From contig QZCP01000101.1 in assembly GCA_003956705.1 (NCBI GenBank), positions 1 through 64,000 on the forward strand: a stretch of DNA of 64,000 nucleotides, written 5' to 3'. The stretch is from Brevipalpus yothersi. Taxonomy: Eukaryota > Arthropoda > Arachnida > Trombidiformes > Tenuipalpidae. Of this stretch, positions 49,785 to 61,404 are shown piece after piece; positions within the stretch are counted from its first letter, which is position 1; every line of letters starts with the position of its first letter. The notes beneath the pieces were generated by a model. That model made no database searches. It saw nothing but the letters and a program-made list of their open reading frames with translations, and was not told the origin of the DNA. Made by a program: the position numbers and the translations under genes.

Positions 49785-52700
49785 ACAACTTCTTGATCGC
49801 TCTCATTTCCTTTCTGGCAATATTTTTATCATGTTCAATAAAACGATGGTATGACATCGCATACTTTTTGAGTTCGTTCATCTTATTTATCTCACAGAGA
49901 AGGAAACAAGATAGATCGATAATTAGCCTCAAAGTCTGTCTATCCAGGGAACGAGTCTAAACAGAATTTGAAAGTAGGAAAAGATTCACCTATCAGGCTG
50001 AAAGAGTTATTCTCTCTCTCTCTCTAGCAGATTAGTATACTGCATTCGACGACGTACATTTAGTGGAAAGGATCGGTTTCAATATCAATTGACACCATAT
50101 ACATTTAGCTAAAGTGAGCATCCTAAGAGAGTTTGAAACTTACTTTCCTACTAGACTAACAACATATGAGAAAGAAAGAAAACTTCATTTTCGAGGAACC
50201 ACAAAAAAAACTTTGAAGATTTGAGTCTTCGAAAATTGTGATGAAGGGGAGAAGATTGAAAAATTGAAATGGGATGATGATGAGAAATTTAAATTGAATC
50301 GACTATCGGTAGATTAATTAATTGACTAGATTAGTTAATTGGAAAGAAGAGATCAGTAGAATCAAAATGTCATGAAGACTTGGGAGAGTTGATCGAAAGA
50401 GAGATCAAATTTGCGCCCAGATTAAAAATTAGATTGATGATCAAATGGCCACAAAAATATATATATTCAAAAGTATTTCGACCTAGAGGGGTTATGATAA
50501 GCGCCGAGTCTTCTGATTTTCATTTGGAATGAAGTTCTTGATTCAAATTTTTGGATTTGGAGTCAGATTTTGCTCTTCATGCACTATACTCTTTGATTCC
50601 ATCATGACAAATAGGTCAACCAAATTCAGTTATCTCACATATATCATCAAGCTTATCTTGCATATTAGCTACGGACGCTCGTATTGCTACACAAAAACAA
50701 GTGGGTGTTGATCGATTATGAGGATCCACTTGTGAGTGATAAAAATTAGATTGGGTGACTGATGGTAGTATGTTTGAGTGTGAATCAGGAGAGAAGCATG
50801 TGAAATCTGAATTCGATGCGATTCAGTTTCAGCTCAACTAATTGACCTGAGCTATGTATCTTCCGGTGCAAAAAGGATGGTTTCAAGTCGTTCTGATATC
50901 AGTTGGGAAAAAACCCTTATGCTAGTGAAGATGAGAGGAAAGGAAATGATGATGGGTTGAAACGCTTCTCACCTTTAAAACGTAAACTATCACAGAACAA
51001 ATGAATTGAGGCCATTTTTTTCTTGGGATTTGGTGTTACTCTGACCAGTTTCCATGTTACATCTAGTAGGCATTCCATTTTCTCGTGATTAATCTCATTG
51101 AGCAGCCCACTTCGTAGAAGCATAAGAGCTGTATTCATCGAAGGAAGACAAAGTCTCTCAATTGCGATACAGTCATTGTAAACTCTAAAAAATTCTTCCA
51201 AGATTGCATCGAAAAGAATTTTGTCAGAAAGTTTGACTTTCTTCAACTTCTCTCTGGTAGCTGCTGATGACTGATCCACCTGTCGGTATGCAAGAGGGTA
51301 AAAAAGGAATTTGACACAGTATTCGGGCTTTACAATAACTTACAATTTTACTTGGAATTCCTCCAATGCTCATTAAAAGTCCTTTCCAGAGAGGATATCG
51401 GAATTCTTTGACGTTAAATATTTCTACCCAAGTTGTAAAAGTATAATCATCTCTCCAGTGTATCGATTTAGCTTCCTCGAGTGTTGGCAAAACAATAGTC
51501 AACTCGTTAGCAAGAGTGAAGCGATTTTGACAGCTTTTAAATGAAAATTTGTTTCAATTTTATGCCAAATAGAGAGAAAAGTTGATAATTACCTGTAAAG
51601 AATATCGAAGAAACTTTCACAAGCAATTGTTTTGATCCGATAGTGGTGAGAAACACAGTGTATCAAAATTTGGGAGAGAGCTCTTTGGACGGTTTCATCT
51701 GTGATAATATCGTGAGCTGCTTGCTCATCGACCAAATAGAGGCAAAGTTCCTACATATCGGAAAAATTGAACAGATTGAATCGTTTGTACATTGGTGATC
51801 AAATTAATCATACCCTTAAAGAATTTATCGCAGCGATTCTTACGAGTTCTCCAATGTCTCCTTTGTTACTCGTAGTGTAATCTTCAATTGCTTTGGTCAA
51901 ATTGTGATGGAATGTTAACCGTATCGAATGAGCATTGGCACTCACGGAATGGGAATCGAATTTAGTGATGATACTGGTCAGACATCTGATTGCAGCTACT
52001 TTCCAGTCAACCCAGAGATTGTCCTCATCATTGCAATTATCTAAAGTTGTTATCACGGTTAGTAAAGCTCGAGAAATAATGCTTGGTTGAAGCAAAAATT
52101 GAGGCAGATCACAAAGAGCTTCCAGAGCTCCACATCGGACACTCTCTTGATGAGCTGTTAAATTTCCGAAAAGGTGTTCAATCCACTGATCACTCAGAGT
52201 TTTGTTTTGTTCGAGATAACATTCGAGAAAAGCTTTTGAAGCCGGTATGGCAATTTTTCGCATTTTGGGATTGGAAAAAGTCGAACAATCGTTGAGAAAT
52301 CTTATCAATGAAACTATTAAGGCATCAGAAAAGTTTATGGAAAGACTAGAGAGAGATATTTTTTGGATGAGACTACAACCTGCAGATCTAAGGAGTTCAC
52401 TTTTGACACCTCGGAATTCCAGCCAACCTTCAGCTTCTTTCAAAATATCCTCAATTTGATCCATAAAGTCAGGAGCAAATTGAAAACTTTTCCTACTCAA
52501 TGCTAGAATGACTGATGCTAACGCAATTATACCTCCATGTTTAGTATGAAGATCAGAATTTTTACTCATAGCTAAAAGTTGAGGCAAGATGACACTTCTA
52601 ATAGTTTCTTCTGGAGTCAGTTCGATGAGATTAGCTAGAGCTTCACCACTCAGTTCTCGTATCTCACAATCTGCGTGATTGATTTTTCGTTCCAAAAGAT

Positions 52701-55113
52701 GGTATATGAAAGGATGGAGATGATCGTTGAATTGAGCGACAAATTTACTGAGCTCAACAAAAGCCCGCCGCGTAAGACCAACAGCTTTGTTGTCTACAGT
52801 GGTGAGAATCTCAATACCATGAGGAATGTTACCTAATCTTCCAACAATCTCTTGATAAGCTGCCGATGCTGCTCTTCTACACGTGATTTCACGGTCAAAA
52901 ACAGCTACAACCAGGAGAGAAGATGTAACATCATCGATGTAAGGTAAAAGATCATCAGCTTGATAAGCTCGAGCGAATGCCCACAGAACGTAGCATGCTG
53001 AATCACGAACATAGGCACCAACGGAAAAGTTACCCTTGGACTCTTCATAAGTAGATGCTCTGATAACACGAGGTATGACTTGAGCTAGTTGGTCTGGAAG
53101 AATAAGACCTCTTCGAGCCAGTTCAGCCATTGCCAGGCAGCCTCCGTGCCAAGCGAATTCGTTTTCTTCCAAACTGAGAATATCGTTTATCTATTAAATT
53201 GTGAATCAAAAGAAATAAGTGCAAGGGGTGAGTGATCATGATTATCAAAGTGAGCTCTCAAAATGAATTTCTTGCTCCTTCTCAATCAATTCGTAGCTAC
53301 TCTCTCCTTTGTACATGCTGCCTAACTGATTAACGATATGCCAAGACATGCTCGTTTATGCTTCCCTTTTCATTACGAAAGACCTTCATCACGGGGCTTT
53401 CCTGATAGATCCCTGATGTCCAGGCACTAATTCTCTTCATGCATGGTTGCGGAAGATAGAATGTTGTGACTGAAGAATGATTCACGGTAATCAAAAAGCA
53501 TGCTGCGTTCGTTGTATTCATGTATTCATGTTTTCTACTTACACTTGAAACAACTTCTCCAGCTATTATTCTTGGAAGTCTAGATGTAATCCGACCCAAA
53601 CCTTTAGCAGCTGACCAGCGTACTTTGGAACACTTATATCGAAGACCATCTAAAAGAAAACTGATGACATCCTCAATTTCACTTGGAACCACAAAATTAT
53701 CATCGGCTTCTTCTTCTATAGACATAGGCTTCTCAAGTTTTGAAGGGCCAGGATTATTCATGGACTGTTCTTTTAAGTTTTCTCCAATCGATCTTACACC
53801 TCTCATATATCTCCAAGAAACTACTTTAGCCGGTAAAAGACTCAACCCAACGTGCTGAACTATCTTCATTAGAATTTTTACCAAAGAATCATTTGAAGTA
53901 GAAATATCCCGGTAGACACATTTTTTGATGATAGCTTTGCTAAAAGAAGAGATGTCCTCTCTTTTTCCATGCTTGAAAATGTACGCAATCGATAGGAGAA
54001 TACCAATTCGGCTATTCAGTTTGGCTAAATCTTTTTCAAGATACACCTCATCGATAACCTATAAATTGAAAGTACAAAAATTTCAGAAAAAAATTATCCT
54101 AGGCGAATATTGCTTCTCAGCATTCAGAAAATTACCACTAAAAACCAGTCGATAAATTGTTCGAGATATATTTTGCTGATTTCTGGTCGAGTGAGGAACC
54201 TTGCACACGCTACTGCAGCAGCCAATCTTGGAGAGTCTCCAACTACCAGGTATTTACGAATCAATTGCATGACTCTGCAAGTTGAAAAAAATAGTGAAAA
54301 GTTACAAAAAAAGATTAGTCAGATCATAAATGATTGGATTTTTTTAGTAGTGGTAGTGTAGTATTGCTTGATAATCAATGAATGGCCATATCATCATGAT
54401 TGAAAGTGGAGAGTAAAAAGTTTGTGCTGCATGTGATATGATGCTCTGAAATCAGCCTTGAAACGGATATATCATCCTATGAGACAACAATTGATACTAG
54501 GCAATAAAAAAAAGTTATTACCTTTCCATTAGTGGTGCCCGAGAGCTTTCACTAGAATCGAATCGCTGGAAATCGAATGGCAAAGTGAAAAGTATGGAAA
54601 GCCACATCCAGAGAACATATCGAGTTTGCCAATTGGAAATATTGTCAGTTGATTCTTTTGCAAGAAGAGATATTGCCAATTCCAAATCGGACGCTTCATG
54701 GGGCAAATATTTGATGATGGTTTTGTAGCCACGAACTTTACTAACTATGTATATAAGTTTACACGCAAGATGATAAGAGATGTTGGATGATGTTCCATTA
54801 ACTTGACCATAGATTGGCTCCAACAATCGAGGCAATAATTGTTTCAGGTGAGCATCAATCAGATGAGGCTGTTCTTGGAAACTGTCAAATAATTTCACAA
54901 AGCCTTCATAAACAGCTTCCGCTTTAATTGCTTCTTTTGGGTCGTCATCACTCTTGAAACCAATGCACTGTTCTATCAAATCCAGTGTTGAGTTCTGGTG
55001 AAACAGAATAGATAAATGTTGATCAAACAAATTGTCACCAATCAGTGGTTAACAAATTAGCTTACCTCAAACTTTTCCATCGAAATTTGTTGTGTTACAC
55101 AAAAATCAGCCAT
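49233..55113 (-). CDS. TBCD: Tubulin-specific chaperone D (9 exons, 1154 aa)
   Basis: Minus-strand exons 55113-55066, 54994-54522, 54274-54136, 54058-53543, 53190-51814, 51750-51593, 51533-51344, 51279-50973 and 49489-49233 sum to 1155 codons in one phase. TBCD is a large cytosolic HEAT-repeat protein that binds beta-tubulin and, with cofactors C and E and ARL2, assembles alpha/beta-tubulin dimers. Characteristic segments are VRWSAAKGLGRITSRLP, FAWHGGCLAMAELARRGL, VRDSACYVLWAFARAY, VAVFDREITCRRAASAAYQE and HGIEILTTVD, plus a C-terminal tail ending RDKLRLILGIK that matches the family's end. Length is close to human (about 1192). Most introns are 60-350 bp, but the last is 1.5 kb and carries a CT microsatellite. 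The start ATG gives MADFCVTQQ in a short first exon. Assignment is very secure; single exon edges may shift slightly. Confidence 0.94.
49748..49783. repeat. (CT)n microsatellite in the last TBCD intron
   Basis: About 18 CT units inside the 49490-50972 intron. That 1.5-kb intron has no other gene-like content. Confidence 0.97.
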
Positions 55114-55323
55114 TCTTAGTCAATTTGTTGTCTTTCTTGATTGTGATGATAGAAAAAGAACATAAACACCACACTCGATCTACAATCACAATCAAAATAA
55201 CACACTTGACGATTCACTGTTTTTCGATCGTAGTAAATTTCAACTCATCATGATCCAACTGACAATGGGAACATGGATTTATTTCGATTGAATGGTATTC
55301 AAATCAGATGATACATGGTTGAA

Positions 55324-55563
55324 TCAACTAGGCTGATCATCAAGTGCCGATAATGGTTCGCGCCGGTATTGAGATTGATTTGTTTTGCTTTTGCTGTTGC
55401 CATCGAAAATGGTTTCATCAAGGCCATCTAGTGTATTACCATGTTTGGCCGATCCTAAAAAGTTTGTGTCGATGAAAATTAACTTATTTCCACTTTCCAA
55501 AAATTCCAATAAATCGATATCGTTGATTAATCGTGTCCACAATTGAAATGGTTTACATGTCAT
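55324..55563 (-). CDS. Possible small hypothetical protein (79 aa)
   Basis: A single open frame with complex, non-repetitive composition (WTRLINDIDLLEFLE, then NKLIFIDTNFLGSAKHGN, and a polar Ser/Asn/Lys tail). It lies upstream of TBCD, in the same orientation, and 1 kb from the divergent DNAJC25 start. It has no signal peptide, membrane segment or recognised family. Composition looks more protein-like than neighbouring chance frames, which are CT- or AT-driven, but one frame of this size can arise by chance. Confidence 0.35.
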   Translation of the reverse strand: MTCKPFQLWTRLINDIDLLEFLESGNKLIFIDTNFLGSAKHGNTLDGLDETIFDGNSKSKTNQSQYRREPLSALDDQPS

Positions 55564-56564
55564 CTCGAAGGATGGTCAAGTCGACAAGACACTCGGACTC
55601 ATTCAAGATCGACAGCAGAATTTTACGAAAATATAAAAATTAAAAAGTATCGAGTACAAATAAAAATGGTTTAAAATTTCTTTTCCAAACTTTTCTCATG
55701 GCTCCTTAAAATTGTCGAATTATTATCCGAATTGTGTTTGTTGTAGCATTTTATCCACTTGCTTATACATCGTTCCGAATCACTTGATTTAGACGAAAAA
55801 TAGTTAATCTGAAGGCTGATTCACGAGCCCAGTCAACTGATCCGTCCTTTTTACCGTTTTTATTTGATCTGTCTCTCTTTCTCTCTTTTTCGCTCCTGAT
55901 TTTATCTGTTCACCGCTTGTAAATGTTGTGAGAGTTGCTTTTTGGGTATCCATTTTTGACAGCTGTTATAAATACATATATAGTTGAATGATCCTGAGCT
56001 GGCTGACTCCAAGCCATGTGGACACAGTGAGGATTCAATTTATATTCGTGTGTGAGTTACTCTGATTTAAAGTGTCTGTAAATCAGTTTACAGACAATAC
56101 AGCATACATACATACAGTGTTATTAAAGTGCAATAAGTGTGTGAACATTGAGCATTCTCAACGTGGACCAGCAGCATGTGTTGTGTGTGTGTGTGTTGTG
56201 TTGGAAATGAAAAACTGAATGCGTGTTAAGATTGGTAAGATCGGTGTCTGTTCCAGTGATAATTTGTTTTTAAAAGATTAATTAGCCCAATTGTCCATCT
56301 ATTGTTTGGTATGGTGTATTGATGATTTCCAGTTTGGAATTGGTGAAATTGTGTGTGTATGTGATTGTCTCTGATTTCATTTGGTGCTAAAAGAGATACT
56401 AGTATTAAAAATCAGTGTTTATGGAGACAAGAGTTATATTTATCTTGAAACCGGCTACTTCTCGGTGACATTAAACAAATATTTAGTTTGTAGAGTAGTA
56501 ATTAAATTAATTCTTGTATTCCAATAATCAACACTTTGGAAAACATTCCATCCTCCATCACTTC
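55564..56564. other. Upstream region and probable 5' UTR of DNAJC25
   Basis: AT-rich, with TG-rich patches (for example about 56185-56205). No coding exon is seen. Promoters for DNAJC25 (+) and for minus-strand transcripts probably lie here. Confidence 0.45.
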
Positions 56565-57805
56565 ATGATGGCGAAAAGTTTAACATTACTTTTTTTGGTT
56601 GTTCTATGCAACCTGGACTTATCATATGCTTTCTTTGAAGGCATTTATTGTGGACTCAGTAATTGTTACGATGGTAAGTTGATTTGAGTGTGTGTATGTG
56701 TGTCAAAGAACTGTTTTTACTTAATTTGATTCTAACCATCTCTCCATTCCATTCCAGTGTTAAATGTTACCAGAGAAGCATCAAAGAAAGAAATATTGAA
56801 AGCCTATCGTGATCTTGCCAGAAAATATCATCCTGATTTACATAGGAGTGCGGAAGCTAAAGAGGAGGCAGCCAAAAATTTCACTGCAATTGCCACAGCC
56901 TATGAAATTTTGAAAGATGATGACCAACGAAAAGAATATAATTATATGTTGGACAATCCTGATGAAGTTTATCGCCACTACTATCATTATTATAAGCGAA
57001 GATATGCCCCTAAAGTGGATGTCAGAATTGTGTTTGTGATTTTCATCTCTCTCGTTTCCGCTTACCAATACTGGGGAGGTTTGTCCACATATAATGCAGC
57101 TATTGACTACCTTTTAACTGTACAAAGATATAGGTGAGTTCACTGTTTGATCTGTTTTTTGTCGTTTTGTTGAGGTGAACAAACCGTCAATGAAAAGAAA
57201 GGAGAGTTTTTTGCATGTCAATCTGGATTCTTGATGTAATGAGATGTCTTTTTTTCTTTCTTCTATCCAGGAACAGAGCGGCTTTGATAGCAAAAGAAGA
57301 AGGTTTATTGGATCAAAGTGTTCAAGCTCGAAAGAAAAATCGTTTCAAGAGTAGAGATGAAATTAGACTGCAAGAAGAGGCTGTGTTGCGAAAAATAATT
57401 GAAGAAAAGATGGACATAAAAGGTGCATGTTCAAAGCCCTCATTGAAAGATATCTTATGGGTCCAACTTTTCCTGTTTCCAATGATTTTTTTCAATTGGA
57501 TCTATTTTCAAATTAGATGGATTTATAAATTTAATTATAAGAATGAAGAGTACGGGGATGAAGAGAGACAATATTTGATAAGAAAAAATTTAGGCCTCTC
57601 TAAAGCTCAATACGATGCTCTTGATGATGCTGAAAAAGATGAACATGTCGAGAATGAGCTCTGGGATAAAGAGATCTTTAAGGAATGGAAAAAGGCTAAA
57701 GATGATGAGATGAGAGCTAAACTCGCTGAAAGTGGTTCTGCTAAACGATATCGAAGATGGAAAAAGAAAGGAGGACCCGGTCAAATCACATTCTTGGATG
57801 ATTGA
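56565..57805 (+). CDS. DNAJC25: DNAJC25-type ER membrane J-protein (3 exons, 339 aa)
   Basis: Exons 56565-56673, 56758-57133 and 57271-57805 give 339 codons plus stop (human about 360). An N-terminal signal/anchor (LTLLFLVVLCNLDLSYAF) is followed by the CG..NCYDVL motif and a J domain with the HPD tripeptide at 61-63 (RKYHPDLH). HYYHYYKRRYAPKVDVRIV then leads into a membrane segment (about 125-146), with a second hydrophobic segment at LFLFPMIFFNWIYF. EYGDEERQYLIRK and the C-terminal KRYRRWKKKGGPGQITFLDD match the family closely. J-proteins stimulate Hsp70 ATPases; DNAJC25 is predicted to act at the ER membrane and its clients are not well known. Two ATGs stand together at 56565 and 56568, and the first was chosen. 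The gene is convergent with MRM2. Confidence 0.94.
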
Positions 57806-58232
57806 TCAGAATAATGTGTGGACTGTATTTCTTCCGATCAATATTTTTGGTGCAATGGTTATCATCGAAGAGAATCTTTTCCACTGTTTCTTGAGCATAT
57901 ATGAATCTATATTTTAAACTTCCATTCATAATTTATTCTGAGCAAACACAAGTACTCGTATCAAGTTATTCTCAGGTTGTTAAATAACTTTTTCATTATT
58001 TATACAGATCCTCCGATTTGTCCAAAAGCCCTAGACAGTGATAAAAACTATTCGTTATGAAAATTTTTTACTTCAATTAATCAAACAAACTCACTCTCCT
58101 GATGTTGTTCTAACTATTGCAAGGCGGGAATAGATTTTAATGAAAAATGAGAATTTACAAGACCAAGAAGTTTCAAGCAACAGTTTCAAAAAAGCTTAAT
58201 GATGTTGATGGAGAAAAATTCCAGAATCAAAC
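57806..58232. other. Short region between convergent DNAJC25 and MRM2
   Basis: AT-rich 3' UTR-type sequence for both genes. Nothing else is seen. Confidence 0.6.
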
Positions 58233-58967
58233 TCATGAATCGGAATCCCTGAGTCCTTTGAATTTCAGTCCAATAACAAATGACTCACTTGAATCATCTC
58301 TACTGGATGGTGGCTTAATTTTTTTGACAGTTTGAAAGAATTTTTTCATAAGATCTATCAATTCCTCTGTTCTGGGACCATATAAAACTTTAGCCAAAAA
58401 AACTGCACCAACATCAAGTGTTTGAACACCAAATTGAAAGGCAGACAAGACTAATTTGAAGCTCTGTTCATGATCCGTCTCATGGAATCCAGTAACATTT
58501 GGACACATATCGGAACACAAAACATTGACTTTTCTATCGCGGAGAAGTGATATAATTTTCGCTTGATTCAGGGGACTAGTGAAATCAGTGAATGGTAAAA
58601 CATTTGCACCCTCAATAGGAGCTATACCACCCAAATCAATGGAGATAATGAATGTACCATTCGGCTTGATGATTCCATCTGGATAACATTGTCTAACCAT
58701 CACTTGAGTCCATGCCCCAGGAGCAGCACCACAATCGATGGCAATTATTCCTGGCTTTAAAAATTGATATTTTGCATCGATTTCCAATAGTTTGTAGGCA
58801 CTTCGAGCACGATAATTTTCATACCGGCTCTTCTTCACATATGGATCTTTTTTGTGCCTATTAATCCATATTGCCGATGAAACACCTTTACCATGAGCAC
58901 AACAAGTGGTAGATATGGAACGAACCAGATCACATTGAATATAATTTCGTACACAATTCAGGGTCAT
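58233..58967 (-). CDS. MRM2: Mitochondrial rRNA 2'-O-methyltransferase MRM2 (FtsJ family, single exon, 244 aa)
   Basis: An intact intronless frame on the minus strand with the RrmJ/FtsJ fold. The SAM-binding motif is AIDCGAAPGAWTQV (76-89), and the catalytic K-D-K-E tetrad is visible as K59 (RARSAYKLLEID), D153 (LCSDMCPN), K193 (FLAKVLYG) and E228 (SSESFVIGLKF). The basic N-terminal 20-30 residues lack acidic residues at first and could be a mitochondrial targeting sequence. MRM2 methylates the ribose of a conserved uridine in the peptidyl-transferase loop of the mitochondrial large rRNA. The nuclear/cytosolic FtsJ paralogues (FTSJ1, FTSJ3) are longer or lack this N-terminus. It is convergent with DNAJC25, and its 5' side touches the duplicated block at 59043. 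Confidence 0.92.
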   Translation of the reverse strand: MTLNCVRNYIQCDLVRSISTTCCAHGKGVSSAIWINRHKKDPYVKKSRYENYRARSAYKLLEIDAKYQFLKPGIIAIDCGAAPGAWTQVMVRQCYPDGIIKPNGTFIISIDLGGIAPIEGANVLPFTDFTSPLNQAKIISLLRDRKVNVLCSDMCPNVTGFHETDHEQSFKLVLSAFQFGVQTLDVGAVFLAKVLYGPRTEELIDLMKKFFQTVKKIKPPSSRDDSSESFVIGLKFKGLRDSDS

Positions 58968-59042
58968 AATTAAATCGAAACAAAACTAACACACATGTTT
59001 TGCCATTCACCAAAAATTCGTGCTTTTGTGAGTAAACAAACT

Positions 59043-59104
59043 CACACAATAATATAAAAAGAATTCATGCGCAAGTTTTTCATCATCAAAAGAAACTTTT
59101 CATA
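59043..59104 (+). repeat. Flanking direct repeat, left copy (probable target-site duplication)
   Basis: The core GAATTCATGCGCAAGTTTTT and the following ATCATCAAAA...ACTTTTC recur at 61718-61776 in the same orientation with a few mismatches and small indels. The repeats bracket the duplicated block exactly. Confidence 0.85.
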
Positions 59105-59186
59105 ACTTTAAACAGCCAGTCAGTCAGCCACAATATTGAATATTCCCTTGTTTTATTTAGTAGTGTGGTATAAGTTTGTGATCATT

Positions 59187-61217
59187 ATGTCCCAGGTAAG
59201 TTTGCCAGAGGAATTTGGTAGCTGGGAAAAGCATAGTAAAGGTATTGGATCCAAATTGTTGGCCAAGATGGGATACAAACCAGGAAAAGGTCTTGGAAAA
59301 AATAATCAAGGCATAGTGACACCGATTGAAGTGAGAAAAAGAGGCAAAAATGAAGGCCTCGCTGCTTCGGGATTGGAGAGGAGAAATGTCGATGATTATG
59401 GTGAAAGATCAAAAATAGAAGAACAGAAAGCTCACAAAGACATCAAATTTAAAGTGGAAAAATCATCATACAGGGAACCTCAACGTCAAGTTCGATATGT
59501 GTTCAAAAGTTTGGAAGAGAGGCTCGCTGAAACTGATTCTCATCTTCAAGAAAATCCAGAGATCAGTAAAGTACGAGTGATTGATATGAGAGGACCTAAA
59601 TTAAGAGTTTTGGATGGATATCACCAAATTAATCTGTTGTCCGATCAAGATTCTGATTTCGGACCTCAATCTTCAAGTGAATTTAAAACCATGAGGCTAG
59701 ACGATCAATCCTCGTCCGAAGATGAAAGAGGTAGAGACAAATCATCATCGTCAATGTCTAGTGATTTAATTAAATTGGATAAAAAGATTGTATTCGGTTA
59801 AACACAAATCAGAGATCTGGAGACAGAAAAGAAAAGTATAGAGAGGAGTTTGATTGGATCAAAATCCATCATTAATTCACATATAAGAATTCATAACAAA
59901 CTTAATGAATTACTCAAGCTTTCAAAAACACAATCCAATGAAGATGCAATTCCCGTAGATGTTGATGAAATCATGAAGTGGGCTGTTAATTGGTCCGTGT
60001 CAAAGTATGATTTTAAATACGTTGTTCAATCCTTCTACTTTCCAATTGTCGAAAGAAATTTACAAAGTTGGGATCCATTCAACAATCCTAATGATAGAAT
60101 TGTACTATTCAAGACTCTACGAAAATCTTTCACTACAATTGATGAAAAACTCTTCGACTATTTAATGTATGACGTTTGGCTACCTTATGTGAGACGAAAA
60201 ATCACACAAGGAGTATCAATGAAGTACGACTGTGATAAGATGATTTATTTCTTCGAGTGCTGGTCCGAGCTCCTACCAGCTTGGCTCCTTAACTTATTGC
60301 TGAAAGATGTGGTGTTGTCCAAGCTGGAAGAAGAAGTTCAAAACTGGAATCCATTGGAAGATCTCATCATGGTACACACTTGGATTCATCCATGGCTTCC
60401 TCTTATGGTAGATCAATCGATGGAAACTGTGTATGAAACATTAAGAATCAAACTATCCAAAGCCTTAAACAAATGGCATCCAAGTGATGGATCAGCTAAA
60501 TTGCTACTTGAACCATGGCAAAGGGTTTTCGAGCCAAAAGATTGGGCTGCTTTCGTTTCAAGGAATATCGTACCCAAGTTGGAACAAATTCTCAGTGATT
60601 TTGTTATCAATCCATCCTGGCAAGATCTTACCAATTGGCGCCATTTTAAGAGTTGGAAAGATATGATTCCAACTGAATTTTTTACTCGTTCTTTGGTTAA
60701 ATATTTTTTTCCCAAATGGCTTGAAGCGCTCCATGGCTGGCTCAGTGGCTCACCCGATTTCGAAGAAGTCATCGAGTGGTATTCTGGATGGAAAAGAGAA
60801 ATTCCCGAACGTTTACATAGTAATCGTCTAGTTCAAGAAGCTTTCCAACAAGCCTTAGAGATGATGAATCATTCCATATCATCTCCTAATGGTTTAATCA
60901 GCTATCCTCCTATTCAATATCCCTCCAACTCAACCAATTCCAATCTCAACCAAATAGATCAATCATCAGTCAAGAAAATCTACGAATCAGATCCACTGAA
61001 TCTTAAGTTTGAAGATTTTATTGATAGAAGAGCCTCTGAAAATGGTATCTCCTATTCTCCACTTCAAAATCAGTTTCACGATAATATTCAAGTGTATAAA
61101 TTTCGAAAACTCTCTATCTACAATGAACATACAGTTCTTTTTTATAAAAAAGATGGTTTATGGCATCCAATCACATTGGATGATGCATGCAAAGAAATAC
61201 TGCCAAAACGTCAATAG
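59187..61217 (+). pseudogene. TFIP11 pseudogene, duplicate broken by one nonsense codon
   Basis: Copy of 45772-43553. The MSQ exon reads straight into exon 2 near EFGSWEKH, because intron 1 and about 33 codons of exon 2 are missing. The frame then stays in phase to the normal C-terminus (677 codons), except for TAA at 59799-59801, where the functional copy has a GAA glutamate codon. Beside the stop I count about eight amino-acid replacements, among them K to R, R to W, V to A, A to S, T to I, L to F, N to D and G to R. The stop leaves a possible 204-residue product with an intact G-patch. It is not a processed copy, because intronic and flanking DNA came with it. It could be transcribed, but nothing here shows that. 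Confidence 0.9.
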
Positions 61218-61326
61218 TCTTAACCGTTCAGCAGTAAAATGAAAGATTCCTGTAAAATGTCATTCAATTTGTGCATATGAAGTCAATATCGAACAAATCT
61301 ACTCATTAAAATTACATGAAACATAC

Positions 61327-61404
61327 CTTCAAAACATCCATTTTTCGAAAGCTCAGTTCGTCATCAGCAGTTGCATTGAAATCATGTTTTGCTACTGCCT
61401 CCAT
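61327..61404 (-). pseudogene. Orphan GRB2 exon 1 (first half of an SH3 domain)
   Basis: Complementary copy of 47937-48014. All 26 codons match the functional exon, and the GTATGT donor is kept at 61326-61321. Beyond it only a few bases of GRB2 intron 1 remain before TFIP11-derived sequence. No other GRB2 exon follows, so no adaptor can be made. The adjoining 61405-61690 is a near-identical copy of the GRB2 5' leader and upstream DNA. Confidence 0.92.

Noticed and set aside
59187..61217. Processed (retroposed) TFIP11 copy
   Set aside because: The block includes GRB2 exon 1 with its splice donor, intron edge and 5' flank plus TFIP11 flanking DNA on both sides. There is no poly-A tail, so it was copied as DNA.
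59187..61217. Second functional TFIP11 gene
   Set aside because: An in-frame TAA at 59799-59801 splits the protein, and about 33 codons near the start are missing.
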